Origin: Blasia pusilla
Taxonomy: Eukaryota > Marchantiophyta > Marchantiopsida > Blasiales
Reading direction: 5' to 3'
Length of the DNA stretch: 64,000 nt
NCBI GenBank assembly: GCA_050084515.1
Contig: CM114272.1
Coordinates: 60,264,001 to 60,328,000 of the forward strand
Shown: in pieces, positions 54,444 to 64,000 of the stretch
How the letters are laid out: each line of letters begins with the position of its first letter
Position numbering within the stretch: position 1 is the stretch's first letter
Made by a program: the position numbers and the translations under genes
Notes under the pieces: generated by a model
Databases searched by the model: none
Told to the model about the DNA's origin: nothing
Seen by the model: only the letters and a program-made list of their open reading frames with translations

Positions 54444-56835
54444 CATGAGGAATTCTTATGTTTTTTCTAAATATCTGCTAATTTTTCCTCTTTTCGATTT
54501 TTCCAGGATTTCCTTATATCACGTGTGACTAGGCTCACCATAATGTTGTCATAGCTTTGTCTTATTCAAATATCCATACATCTCAGGACTCAATAAGGTA
54601 AATAACTCTGAATGTTCCCATACGGAAATAATATTATTACAAATAATTACAAAATTGATCCAAATAAATAGTTGATTTGAGTATTTTTTGTCAACAATAT
54701 ATAATATTGACATAAGAGGGGTTTATGAAAACTTCCCTCCTAATGTTGACGGTTGTTCCTAAAGGACACCTATCCCGATGATGCCTATAATTTCAAAGGA
54801 AGGAGTTAAGGTTAAGAGTTTAGCTTTCCATTTTGAAAAGAGGAAATTAGGGTAAGGGGGAAAGAGAAAGGAGAGTGTGCATGAGAGCGGGATTGGAGAA
54901 GAAAGGGGAGGGGAGGGTTTATTTATTTCTAAGTTTCACAAATTTTAAAAATTTTTGGAGTTATATATTTATTTTTCCTAAAGTAAATTTTTGAGGAAAG
55001 GGTTGGGCTTTTTTTGAAAAAATAATCCAATTTATTCATGTGAAAGCTTCTTTTTCTTCTAGTAAAAAAGTGAAAATTTCCCGACATTTTGGGAAGGGAA
55101 ATTTCTCATGAGAAATTTTTTTTTCAAAAAACTTATGATGGTCAAGAAGAATGTAAAAAATTATCTTTTGAGTATTTTCATGATTTATTTTTGTAGTTTT
55201 CTTCACATATTCTTAATAGTTATTTTAGCTTTCGATTTTTTACATTTTTCCTTTTAAAAAATCAGATTTTCCTATATGTTACATATGAAATGGAATTTTT
55301 TTTAATTGGGTGGGGAAAATGGTGTGGATGATGTCACAAATCAAAAGATTCCATTTCCGACTATCTAGAAGAAAAAATCACTTTATTTATTCAAACTCAT
55401 GAACCCAAAACTTTAAACTTTTCTAAAAAAATGTATATTATGCGGACACCTCACTAATAAAATAGATGATGGATGTACGTATTGATGGGGAATTAGAAAT
55501 CGGAGTACATGGTGGAGGTGTATAATGATTAGAAATTGATACCATTAGTATACTACTTATTAGAAATGACATATTTGGAATCTAAAGAGTCAATTTTTTT
55601 TATTTGTCCCATTACACTAATCATAGCATTTCACTCTCTATCGTACCAAGGCAAATATTAGAGTAGGATGCTTGTTTTGAGGGTAAATAATATATATAGA
55701 CACCATCATGTATGAAAGATAGAATTGTCCATTTTAAATGTTCGATCACGAAATATTTTACAGGTTTTAGAAGCTCCGTTGTATACCATGCAAAGTCCTT
55801 TTCAAAGGCCGTTTATTGTGCAAAATATTAATGAAAGAAGATAGTTGTAATGAATTTATTATTTCTTACGCCACCAGGTTCATGGGTGGATTCTTCATCG
55901 AATATCTATTTTATGTTTGATGAATAATTTCACTAAGAGACAAAATTATGCACCCTTCTTATAAAATTTGCGTGTAAGACCATCAAGAGGATTTCTTATG
56001 GATATCTTAACTTATTTCTTGGATCCACAATTTGAGGGTATCTTAACTTATTTCTTGGATCCACAATTTGAGGGTACGAGGACTTTTTCTATGGCATCTT
56101 TCTACTCACTATTGCAAATTTAATATTAGATAAGCGGTATTTTTGGCTGGATATGTCATTAATTCGTATTTTTGGAAGGATATGTCATTTGAATTTTAGG
56201 GTTAATTATCACTAAAATCTGGTTTCTTCTATTGTTATTCGTTATTCCATGAAATAAGTTGTGAAACGGATGTGCGATTAAGGATTCGGTTTTTTTAAAT
56301 GACTGTTTCTTTTGGGACATTTCTTAAATTTAGACGATTTAAATTTTAGTGTAGCGTGGTTTCTAACAAGGTGCCGTATCTTTTAAAAAAATCCATTTCT
56401 AAAAGTGATTGGAAGATTAGTATATTCTAAGATGATATCAAATTACAAAATAGATAAAAATTTAATGGAGATAGATTAAAAACTATCTCATTTTCTTCAC
56501 TTTAGGAATATTTTTACATACCACATTTTTTATATGATTATATTGTAATTTAAATGTCTATCACTTCCGATCATAACATGGATTGATTTCCTTTAACCTA
56601 CCGTAGATACTACCACAATTGGCCTTGAGAAAGTACACGCCAATGCAAGTAAGATCCAACCTTTTGTAAAATTCTATCTCGTGACTTATCATGGACAAAG
56701 TTGGACTAGTTAGGAATTAAAATTTACATAAATCGAAAGGTAAAACCAAGTCAAAAGAAATCAATGGGATACGTGGAATGAAAACTCAATGTTGAATGTT
56801 ATTCTTTATAATAATTTCAAGATCTATTATCTATA
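54444..56835. other. Intergenic, very AT-rich, no gene seen
   Basis: No protein family recognised. Contains a perfect 36-bp tandem duplication (56003-56074) and a looser duplication around 56128-56190. Confidence 0.5.
56003..56074. repeat. Perfect 36-bp tandem duplication
   Basis: Two identical copies, 56003-56038 and 56039-56074, beginning TATCTTAACTTATTTC. Identity suggests a recent slippage or repair event. Confidence 0.9.
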
Positions 56836-57000
56836 TTATTAAAAGAGGAGGGGGTTTGAAAACCCTATTACGTCTCGTGACGACACGTAAACCTTTTAGG
56901 TGCTTCCCTTTATGACATGTGTCTACCGAGTTTGAATACGTTTTTGTTTTCCTCAGGTTCGAATGTTATTCACCTGTGTAGAGGGCACCGACTAGTATAT
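56836..57000 (+). mobile_element. Helitron-like 5' end
   Basis: TCTATATTATTAAAAGAGGA followed by GGGGGTTTG, the same terminus type as at 50755 on the minus strand. Both go on with a GACACGTG/GACATGTGT-type stretch about 80 bases in. 3' end not located; the right limit given is arbitrary. Confidence 0.5.
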
Positions 57001-57666
57001 CAATATATTGCATGAATCCACCAAATTGAATCATCAATAAAGTATCATTTTCTTGTCCTTTCCAACCATTCCATCTTGTTTTATAAAAATATAATAAATG
57101 CACTCATCTCAAAATAAAACTCTAAACCCTAAATAAAAATAATACACCCGTATTACATCAGTCATATCTTTTAGAATGGATCGACAAGTTTATAGTAGAG
57201 CGCCTTTGTGGATATTGGAGGACAACCTCAAGAGGTCGAGGATATCCTACTATGATCTCTGGAAAAGAGCAGCTTTACATCTGAGCACAAAGTTGTGACT
57301 CTTTTGGTGGTGCTGCCATAGCCACCGCGTGAGGAAGGAGCAATTGCAAAAATTCTTGGTGAATTCCTTATGTAAGAACTTCAAGTAGAAAAGTAAAATA
57401 TGTTGTTTTAGCAAGACCACACAAGTGAAGTTGTCACTTGAGATAGATGTTGAGTGAAAGAGTTATTTTGAATGAAGTTGATCCACACGTTGAGGGGATA
57501 TCTCAGCAAAAATCTAGGGTTGGGTAAATTTAGGAGGGCAATGCCGCAGACCCCAATTTTCGGGGCTTGAGTAAAAGCCAAAGGAGGGGGGACGACCTCC
57601 ATCCCTACACATATTCCGTCTCCGCATATTTCCGCCGATGTTACATCCTGCCTCCCTGCCGCTCAT
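57001..57666. other. No gene seen; repeat shared with 16620-16700
   Basis: The stretch 57175-57250 (with 'gaggacaacctcaagaggtcgaggat') matches 16620-16700. It is probably a remnant of the same gypsy family. Confidence 0.45.
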
Positions 57667-57939
57667 GGTTGCATAAAAACAGACAAGTCCATCCCTAGGG
57701 CGGACATGTCCACTCACATGATGGGGCCCACATTTATAGCAAGGCAGAGGCGGGTAGGGCAATAAGGGGGGAGGGAGTGTAGGTGTGGAAAGGAAGAGAG
57801 GGGAAAGTTTGGAATATGGAGGCAAGTGGGGGGGATGAGAAAGAAGGGGGAGGTGGGGCCCATATGGACAAGTCTTTCCATAGGACGCACGTAAGTTCAT
57901 GGACATGTCCGCGGACATGGACTTTATCCACATGCAACC
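57667..57939 (-). mobile_element. TIR element of the CATGTCC family, copy 4 (inverted)
   Basis: Ends GGTTGCATAAAAACAGACAA and ..GACTTTATCCACATGCAACC, purine-rich middle, GGTGGGGCCCATATGG shared with the copies at 10168 and 5870. Subterminal palindrome CATGTCCGCGGACATG at about 57904-57919. Confidence 0.75.
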
Positions 57940-59028
57940 TATCTGCCGCTAAGTCGACCATCCTACTGCAAGCCATAGGTGCCCCGTACTTGCGGAGATG
58001 CACCTCCACTGCCTTGGAGGCAACTCCGTTGCTGCTGTCGACCTCCGTTGCCATTGGATCTGCGACCCATACGAACCAGCCTTGCACTGCACTTGGCCTG
58101 ACTCCAACCCAAACCAGCCATAATCCGGCCATTCCACACTTTGAAGATTCCACTTGCTGGCCCACTTGCGCTCTAACGCGACTTGACCTGACGCGCTCAT
58201 CGCTGCCAGGCCGCTGCCATCGGGCCTAAGCACAAACCTTCTCTCCTCCATTTTTTTCCATTACGGATGCTTAGACAGCCTCTTGTGCTCGGTTGTTGGG
58301 ACAAGAACTCAGGTGGCAACCTCATTTGGCCGTTATTATGGCTATCTTGATGGCGTACATAGTTCAATCTAGTCTGTCATGCGGGCTACGGCCATCCCTG
58401 CTCCAACCAACATCAAATCCGCATTGTTAACAACCAAGGGGTGTCCATCCAAGCATGTCTCCCTCCATTAACAAAAGCTACCACCATGGGCCGTCGGCCT
58501 TGCTGTTGCTTATTGGATGATTGTGGTTGAGGGTCGTAGATTGGAGAGTTTACAACATTGCCACGTATTTGGTCAATGATGGCAAGTGACATTTGATTGA
58601 TGGGTTCATGATTTCCTAATGGCCTTGTTGTGCCTTCTGATTGGTAGCGGCTCGGAGATGATTGGGTACCGTGCAATGACGCCCATAGCCGCAAGGCACC
58701 ACCGATTGCTACTCGTGGCTGCACCGCACCGTCTTGATCGTAGAGCCGCACAAGCACTAAGGAGTATAGCATGTATTTCTGATAGAGAGGGGATGCCACT
58801 GCGCGTCGCATCCATCATCGAGTGCCGTGTCATTTGTATCCGTGTCGTACAGCTAGTGCCTCACCGTACTGATATACCCATATTGCCATTTGTAGAAATT
58901 AAGTACGTAGAGTAAAATAGAAATATCCATTTGCAAGGGGCTCCCTACTTGGAGACATAATATAAGTAGATTGTGAATGAATGAATGCTAGTATGGAGTA
59001 ATAGAGAAAAGGTGGGCTTGATCGGCAA
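57940..59028. other. Intergenic, no gene seen
   Basis: Open frames on both strands but no recognisable protein. Confidence 0.4.
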
Positions 59029-59540
59029 GGTTGCACGGAAACGGACAAGTGTGTCCATGGGACGGACATGTCCAAACATGTCCGGACATGATCACGGATA
59101 TTAAAAACCGATCGCCAGCCCAAGTTTTTTCTTACCCCGAGTCAATCGCACGGGCTCCACCCATGGGAACAGGTGCGGGCTTCGATGCAAGGTACAAGCC
59201 AAGGCGCGGATCACGCGTGGGCAACCGACGCAACGCGGGATAATGGTAGGCCTGTCGCAGGCGGCCACGTAGGCCGAGGGAGGGCTCAGAGCGGGCTAGG
59301 CGGGCTTGCACGCTGAGTGAAGGCTACACGTGGGAACCCACAAGGGCTAAGGGCAGGCCTGGCGCAGGCTCACAACGGGCTTGCAGGCCGAAGGTAGGCT
59401 AGGGGGCGGGCTTGCGGGCCAACGCGGGCCATGCGAGCTCAATGCGGGCCACGCGAGCAAGGGGCGGGCCGAGTGCAGGCCGAACAAGGCTAGGGGTCGG
59501 GCTTAGCTAGGGCTAGGCGGGTTGGGTATGGGCCAAGCGC
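59029..59540 (+). mobile_element. TIR element with long GC-rich degenerate minisatellite
   Basis: Left end GGTTGCACGGAAACGGACAA, then a cluster of GGACATGTCC palindromes (59050-59092), then about 400 bp of degenerate GGGCTNGCGGGCC-like units (59120-59530). No right terminus recognised. Composition differs sharply from the AT-rich flanks. Confidence 0.55.
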
Positions 59541-60344
59541 CAACCAGTCAGGAAAGGGGCGAAAAAGGCAATCTATTGGCGGTTTGAAAGGATGAACGGC
59601 GGGTTCTAGTGGGTCTTAAATGTGACTTCTGTAGGGGGAAGATGTTTGATGGCTTAAGGGGTTGGAGTGGGGTGGTTATAGTAGAGAATAAGTTAATTAG
59701 AAATGAGAATAATTGGAGAAACAGGGATAGTATTGGTGGAGACATGAAGGAGAGTGTTAAAATTGAATTTGCATAGGGTGGTTGTATTGGAAAGTAAGTT
59801 AGTTGGGAATAAAAGTAGGTAAATAAGTTAGAATATGTGAAAAAGGAATGTGATAGGAGGACATATTTTATTTTTTCTAAATGGTGATTAGTGGAGATGG
59901 CTCAGTAATCAATTCTAAGTGGGGGTAGATGATATGGGGAGTTAGAAGAGCTCATTGCCTTCCTTTCATCCTCCCTATATAAACTTGCTTATTTCTTCTA
60001 TACCCTCAAAATCTCATTCCTCCCTTCATGTCTCACTCTCTTTTGTGGAAGTTTTTTCTCCATAGATAGTTGAGCTTGATAAGTGAGAATATGTTTTGCC
60101 ATTGGATAACCCTGATAATTGAAGATATCTCGGTTATCTAGGTTAGCATATTGATCTTTCTTGCTCATAGTGAGTGTTCCAAGTTTGTTATTGGAGCATT
60201 CACGAACAATATTTGATGTATTTTCATACATATTATTGGTCGATATATTTATTATTGATATCATAACATTGTTGTGAATTATCCAAATAGTTTTTAGTGG
60301 GTGTTAGTATCTGCCTATGTTAGTAGTCATGACCAAAGCTAGAG
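59541..60344. other. Intergenic, no gene seen
   Basis: AT-rich spacer, no gene recognised. Confidence 0.45.
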
Positions 60345-60850
60345 AGCTCCAATAGATTGTGAAGGAACATTGGGAAGAAGTACAGATGGAAGGTGGAACA
60401 TCATCAAGATGGCAGTGTTAGTATTGTTCCTATTGTGTGAAAATCTATCATAGCACTTGGATGGTGGAGCATTTTACACGAGAGAGACGAAAGACAAAGG
60501 ATGGGAATCATGATATCCATCATGCAAAATAATGTGTGAAGGTCCCTCTTAGCGTGCAGTGGGATGTCCGAAACAGGGCACTGATGGGAATTGGACAAAG
60601 AAGGGAAGCGAGATCCTCGAGTGAAGTGGAGGAGACGACGCCATTACAAATAGGTTCTCAACTGACAGGAAATAGTGTTCATGTTGTGTCAAGTATTGAT
60701 GGGGTTGCGGAGATGCCACCATGTGATAGTTTGAAGGAATGCAAAGGAGTTTTTGGGCCGATTCGAGGAACTAGTAGTTCCGTGAAGAAGCAAGCCAATC
60801 AGAGGGATTCTTTCAATATGCAAGGAAAAGAAGTTGCAAATGACATGTGA
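60345..60850 (+). pseudogene. Broken BED-type zinc finger (hAT-transposase-like)
   Basis: Reading 60395-60600 through two stops: WQC*YCSYC, then YHSTWMVEHFTRERRK and, further on, VKVPLSVQWDVRN. The spacing of a Trp-Cys..Cys..His pattern followed by a helix and VP suggests a BED finger as in hAT transposases and some host proteins. The rest of a transposase is absent. Interrupted by the LTR at 60885. Confidence 0.45.
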
Positions 60851-60884
60851 GTAAAGTATTTCTACAAATGTGGAATAGGTCACA

Positions 60885-61366
60885 TCTGAGTTGCCGATAG
60901 ACCAAAGTCTATCGTGGATAGGGCGTTGGAGCCAGCGGACTATCTTAAGTGTAACTTTGTCCCACGGTGTCGGATGAGGTTGAGGATAGGTCCGTTGTAT
61001 CAGGAACGTCGTATCTGAAAACTTTCCTATTGAGGTCTTTCACAATCGGGTGACTTGTTCACGAGGTCACCCGCCCCTAGTAACATGTGTTCGTAGGTGA
61101 CCAGGAGGATTGCTATTTTTAGGGGAAGAGCCTTTTGCCTCTTCCCAACCCTATATTAGCGAGGAAGATGGCTTTCCCAAGCCATCTTTCTCATGTTGGG
61201 TCGTTGGAGCACCTCTCTTGTATGTGTGTGAGATAGGACTGGGGTGCTAGCATCCGGATTCCTTCATAGCGCAGGGTGGACGAGGCTTGATATGTCGATG
61301 TAGATTGAGGAGTGGAGTTTTAGGCCGGGTGTGCCATTTTTACTACTCTTTATTCTTACATGAGAA
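60885..61366 (+). repeat. 5' LTR of DNMT-gypsy copy 2
   Basis: Reverse complement of the LTRs at 17141-17621 and 25744-26225 but more diverged, including a changed TATA box (TATATTAG for TATATAAG). Begins GTCACATCTGAG. Confidence 0.85.
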
Positions 61367-61995
61367 AGATGCCAAGGGGCTGGTGGGAATTCATTGTTTG
61401 CAGGTAGGCCAGCGAGTTGCCTTGGTTGGGAGCCCTAAAGGCATCGGTTGGCATTTGCTTTGTCAATTTTTTATTCAGAAGGCCGTACGCGGAAGCTCTA
61501 TCCATTTTTCGTAGATTTTGTCGATATAGATTGATGAGAGCGAGCAATTGAGTGTAGCATGGAGTGAGGCGGCAAGTGTAGCGTCATCTAATAGCCAGAA
61601 TATCGGGAGTAAGCAGGAAGGAGAGTTAGATCTTGGAGCTATTGGGGGGCTGTTTAGTAAAATAGCTAAACTAGGTTACAAGACCACTTAGTACTTGGTG
61701 GATAAGGGCGTGGAAGTAGTTTCCAAGTCCTAAGGGACGTGGTTTCCAGGTCCTAAGGTTGCACGTTGAAGGAAAGAGAAAGCGGGAGGCTGGGAGGTAG
61801 AGCGTCCATAGGGATGCGTGCGGGTGTGCATAGCCACGTGTGTGACTGCACGTAAAGTCATAGGGACGCGTGCCGAGAAGTGGCAGGAGGAGGATGGGAA
61901 GTGCACGTCAGGTTAGGGAAGGAGTAGCCGGAGCGGGAGTGAGAAGAAAGTTCGGGTGGTGGGCAGAGCGGGAGTAACTCTTCATGCATAGGCAG

Positions 61996-62797
61996 TAAAG
62001 ATGCACTTCGATAAAAATGAGTGATGGAAAACCCATCAGAAGTACAAAAGAGGGGGACTCAAAGAGTAAAAATCTGAAGGCCACAACAAGACCAGAAAAG
62101 GAAGAAGGGGGTATTCCCCCCCCTAACGACGAAACTCACCAACAGCAGAGACAATATCAGAAACAACAAGAGAGCTATGACTACTACTAAGTGGGCCTCT
62201 AGCGCCGGCGTCACCCAGAGCCTGAGCCCGCCGCAAAAGCCCATTAGCTTGGGCACGCTGCAACGCTATGGAGACCCGTTGCCTACAATAGAGAATCGCA
62301 GTAGCTAAGGACAACCCATTTCTCGAGTGGAGATGATGGGCGCAGTCTGTAAGGAACGAGTCAAACCTCTCCCGCATAGCCCCATACATCTCTATGGCCA
62401 GGGGGATGAAGATGTGTCCCTCGTGAAGTCGACTGTAGATATGTGTCTTCTTCACCACCGCCGCCGCCGCTCCTTGTAGCATTTGCCCTTGGGCCACCAC
62501 TTGGGCTCGCACTGCCTCCCGCGTAGGATCTGTGACTACCACGTCCGCCACCACCACCTCATCCTCTCGTGTCATGTAGAGATCAGCACGAATAAGGGAA
62601 TCCCGCATGGAGTAGTGCCTCTCTCTCTGCACATGGAAGCCACTCTCCCGAGCAATACTGAACATGATATCCCGCACTGCATTGTGAGTGGCTATCCTCT
62701 CACCCCCAACTGGACAGCGTGCCAAATGCACACCAAGTGGATCCAGGCTCCGACGACACTCGCAGTGTGTCGAACATAGGTACGCGCATATAGGCAC
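61996..62797 (-). mobile_element. Non-LTR retrotransposon, copy 2, 5'-truncated
   Basis: Matches the 3' 800 bp or so of copy 1 (41823 to about 42590) and stops abruptly at about 62790, the usual result of incomplete target-primed reverse transcription. Inserted in the leader of DNMT-gypsy copy 2. Confidence 0.8.
62123..62797 (-). pseudogene. CCHC and endonuclease-like C-terminus (non-LTR copy 2)
   Basis: 224 open codons. CECRRSLDPLGVHLARC is a CCHC-like zinc motif, followed by GERIATHNAVRDIMF, then IRADLYMTREDEVVVADVVV. The last segment fits the (R/K)PD-X11-14-D pattern of restriction-like endonucleases in R2-type elements, with RAD for PD. A fragment of the original protein; the RT is missing by truncation. 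Confidence 0.65.
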
Positions 62798-63162
62798 GTC
62801 ACGACGAAAAAGGACAAGAGAGAGGAGGAAAGAGACTGACGGAAAAGAAATGGATGGGGAAGGGAGTTGGGGTCAAACGGAGTGCGCGGGGGGCTGCAGG
62901 GTGAGCAAGGCTAGAAGAGCGAGTAGCAAAGTCGCGGGCTCATAGGGAGCCGTGGGCGAAGCAGCATGGGGAGTGCAGAAATCCAGGAGGCATTAAGGCT
63001 GGATGCATCATAGGGCCGCGTGAATAAAGAAGGTGTCATTATGATAGTAGGGAGTCGTGCATGGGGAGTAAAAGAGTTCAGGACCTGGGAAAGTACATGT
63101 GTACATGCCATGCAAGTACCCTATAGCTGCGAGACACGGTGCCTTGATTGGAATGCCCCCTT
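62798..63162. other. Leader sequence of DNMT-gypsy copy 2 or spacer
   Basis: Non-coding, between two non-LTR fragments. Purine-rich on this strand. Confidence 0.4.
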
Positions 63163-63268
63163 CTTCCTTTTCTGGTCTTGTTGTAGCCTTCAGGTTTTGG
63201 CTCTTTGAGTCCCCCTCTTTTGTACTTCCGATGGGTTTTCCATCACACTTTTTTATCGAAGTGCATCA
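63163..63268 (+). mobile_element. Non-LTR retrotransposon, 3'-terminal stub, opposite orientation
   Basis: About 106 bp that are the reverse complement of the shared 3' ends at about 41829-41950 and 61999-62110, ending ATCGAAGTGCATCA. A very short 5'-truncated insertion. Confidence 0.75.
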
Positions 63269-64000
63269 TTCTTTGATTGGAAGAAGGCAGGTACGTAGAC
63301 ACGCGAGAGCCGAGGAACGGGAAAATCATGGTTAGACACTTGGAGGGAGCCGCGTCCATATGGACGTGCACACGAGTTGCTGGTAGCCAAAGCAAGAAGG
63401 AGTTTGGGGTTAAAGGCACGGTCGGGAGTGGAAGGGTGACGCAGCGTAGTTAGGAGCGGAACAAAGTAGAACCAAACGTGGTAACGAGGGAACCACATAG
63501 GAGAAGAGACCGAGTAAATTCCAGTTACCAAGTTGGGATGACGTACATGGTTAAAGCCAACAAACCGTAGTAGAGCAAGAGTTACATGGTTGGGCAGATG
63601 TGGTAGGCGGTTACCCAGTTCAGAGAATTGATGTTACACTCATGTAGTTATGACTAAAATCAAGATGGTTGTTCACACAGAAAATTTGCGGGGGAAAATT
63701 GACGGTGGAGTGTCAGTGCGCATGATGCTAATGGGTTGTCTGCATCTGTTGACAGGAGGATTGACTTGTTGTGCGAGGAGATGGTTGTGCTTCGGAGGTT
63801 GTCGTGTCACATGGAGGAGTCATGATAGACCATGCAGTAGTTTGATGGCGGGAGGGATCATGTTACCCATTTGAGTCCCTTTTCCCGCACTTATCTTATG
63901 TGATTGAGAGTGCTGGGTGGTGGGTAGTTGCTAAGGTTAGATGGGTGTAGCGATGGTGATGAGTGTAGACTCCTTTCATGAGTAGCATGTTCGTGGGTAT
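63269..64000 (+). other. Leader of DNMT-gypsy copy 2
   Basis: From about 63670 the sequence follows the copy 1 leader (inverse of 25000-24700), including 'tttcccgcacttatc' and the gag-proximal ATG with a TAG eleven codons later, the same as copy 1. 63269-63670 is less clear. Confidence 0.65.

Larger units (their letters stand above)
60885..64000 (+). mobile_element. DNMT-gypsy copy 2 (LTR and leader), continuing beyond the window
   Basis: The LTR at 60885-61366 is followed by leader sequence matching the inverse of 25743-25500 (to about 61600). After an interruption by non-LTR fragments, 63670-64000 matches the inverse of about 25000-24700. The last bases correspond to the first codons around the gag start of copy 1. 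Gag-pol, including any methyltransferase, should lie just past 64000. Confidence 0.8.

Noticed and set aside
57734-58251. Several open frames of 100-148 codons on both strands
   Set aside because: They overlie a TIR element and its GC-skewed, low-complexity middle; proteins are Pro/Ser or Gly rich with no family match.
1-64000. tRNA, rRNA and other structured RNA genes
   Set aside because: None recognised by eye; a tRNAscan-SE and Rfam search would be needed to exclude short ones.

Overview
The window looks like land-plant nuclear DNA: spliced genes of plant-specific families, a polyphenol oxidase with a DWL domain, a PP2-DC1 protein and dense nested retrotransposons. A bryophyte, perhaps a liverwort, fits best: introns are short, the polyphenol oxidase is intronless and secreted, and one retrotransposon is of a type published from charophyte algae. 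Nothing in the sequence names the species. Only three host genes can be supported in 64 kb; most of the rest is mobile DNA in various stages of decay.

Layout. 0-5 kb: a three-exon 2-oxoglutarate/Fe(II) dioxygenase on the plus strand (2253-4305). 5-17 kb: AT-rich DNA, a worn Ty1/copia element, a worn Ty3/gypsy element, a gypsy RT fragment and short TIR elements. 17.1-26.2 kb: a Ty3/gypsy element on the minus strand (called DNMT-gypsy here). Its gag-pol frame carries a DNA cytosine methyltransferase between protease and reverse transcriptase, and a PHD finger at the integrase C-terminus. 28.4-29.5 kb: a short secreted polyphenol oxidase (minus). 30-35.6 kb: intergenic. 35.6-46.0 kb: a decayed chromovirus (Ty3/gypsy with chromodomain, minus) whose right-hand repeat is split by a non-LTR retrotransposon with a C2H2 finger, RT and a restriction-like endonuclease region. 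48.0-49.9 kb: a three-exon gene (minus) for a helical N-terminal domain + PP2 lectin domain + two DC1 fingers. 50-60 kb: Helitron-like ends, overlapping hairpins, many copies of a TIR element with CATGTCC motifs, and AT-rich DNA. 60.3-64 kb: a broken BED zinc finger, then a second DNMT-gypsy copy on the plus strand (LTR plus leader) that holds two fragments of the non-LTR element and runs off the window where gag should begin.

The most notable system is the DNMT-gypsy. Gag, protease, methyltransferase, RT, RNase H and the integrase zinc-binding region all lie in one reading frame, broken only by stop codons. The element therefore once made one polyprotein that paired a writer of DNA methylation with a likely histone reader. 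The second most notable object is the 481-residue helical-PP2-DC1 protein. Its N-terminus resembles the four-helix membrane-active domains of RPW8/MLKL-type immune proteins, and it is linked to a lectin-like and a zinc-finger module.
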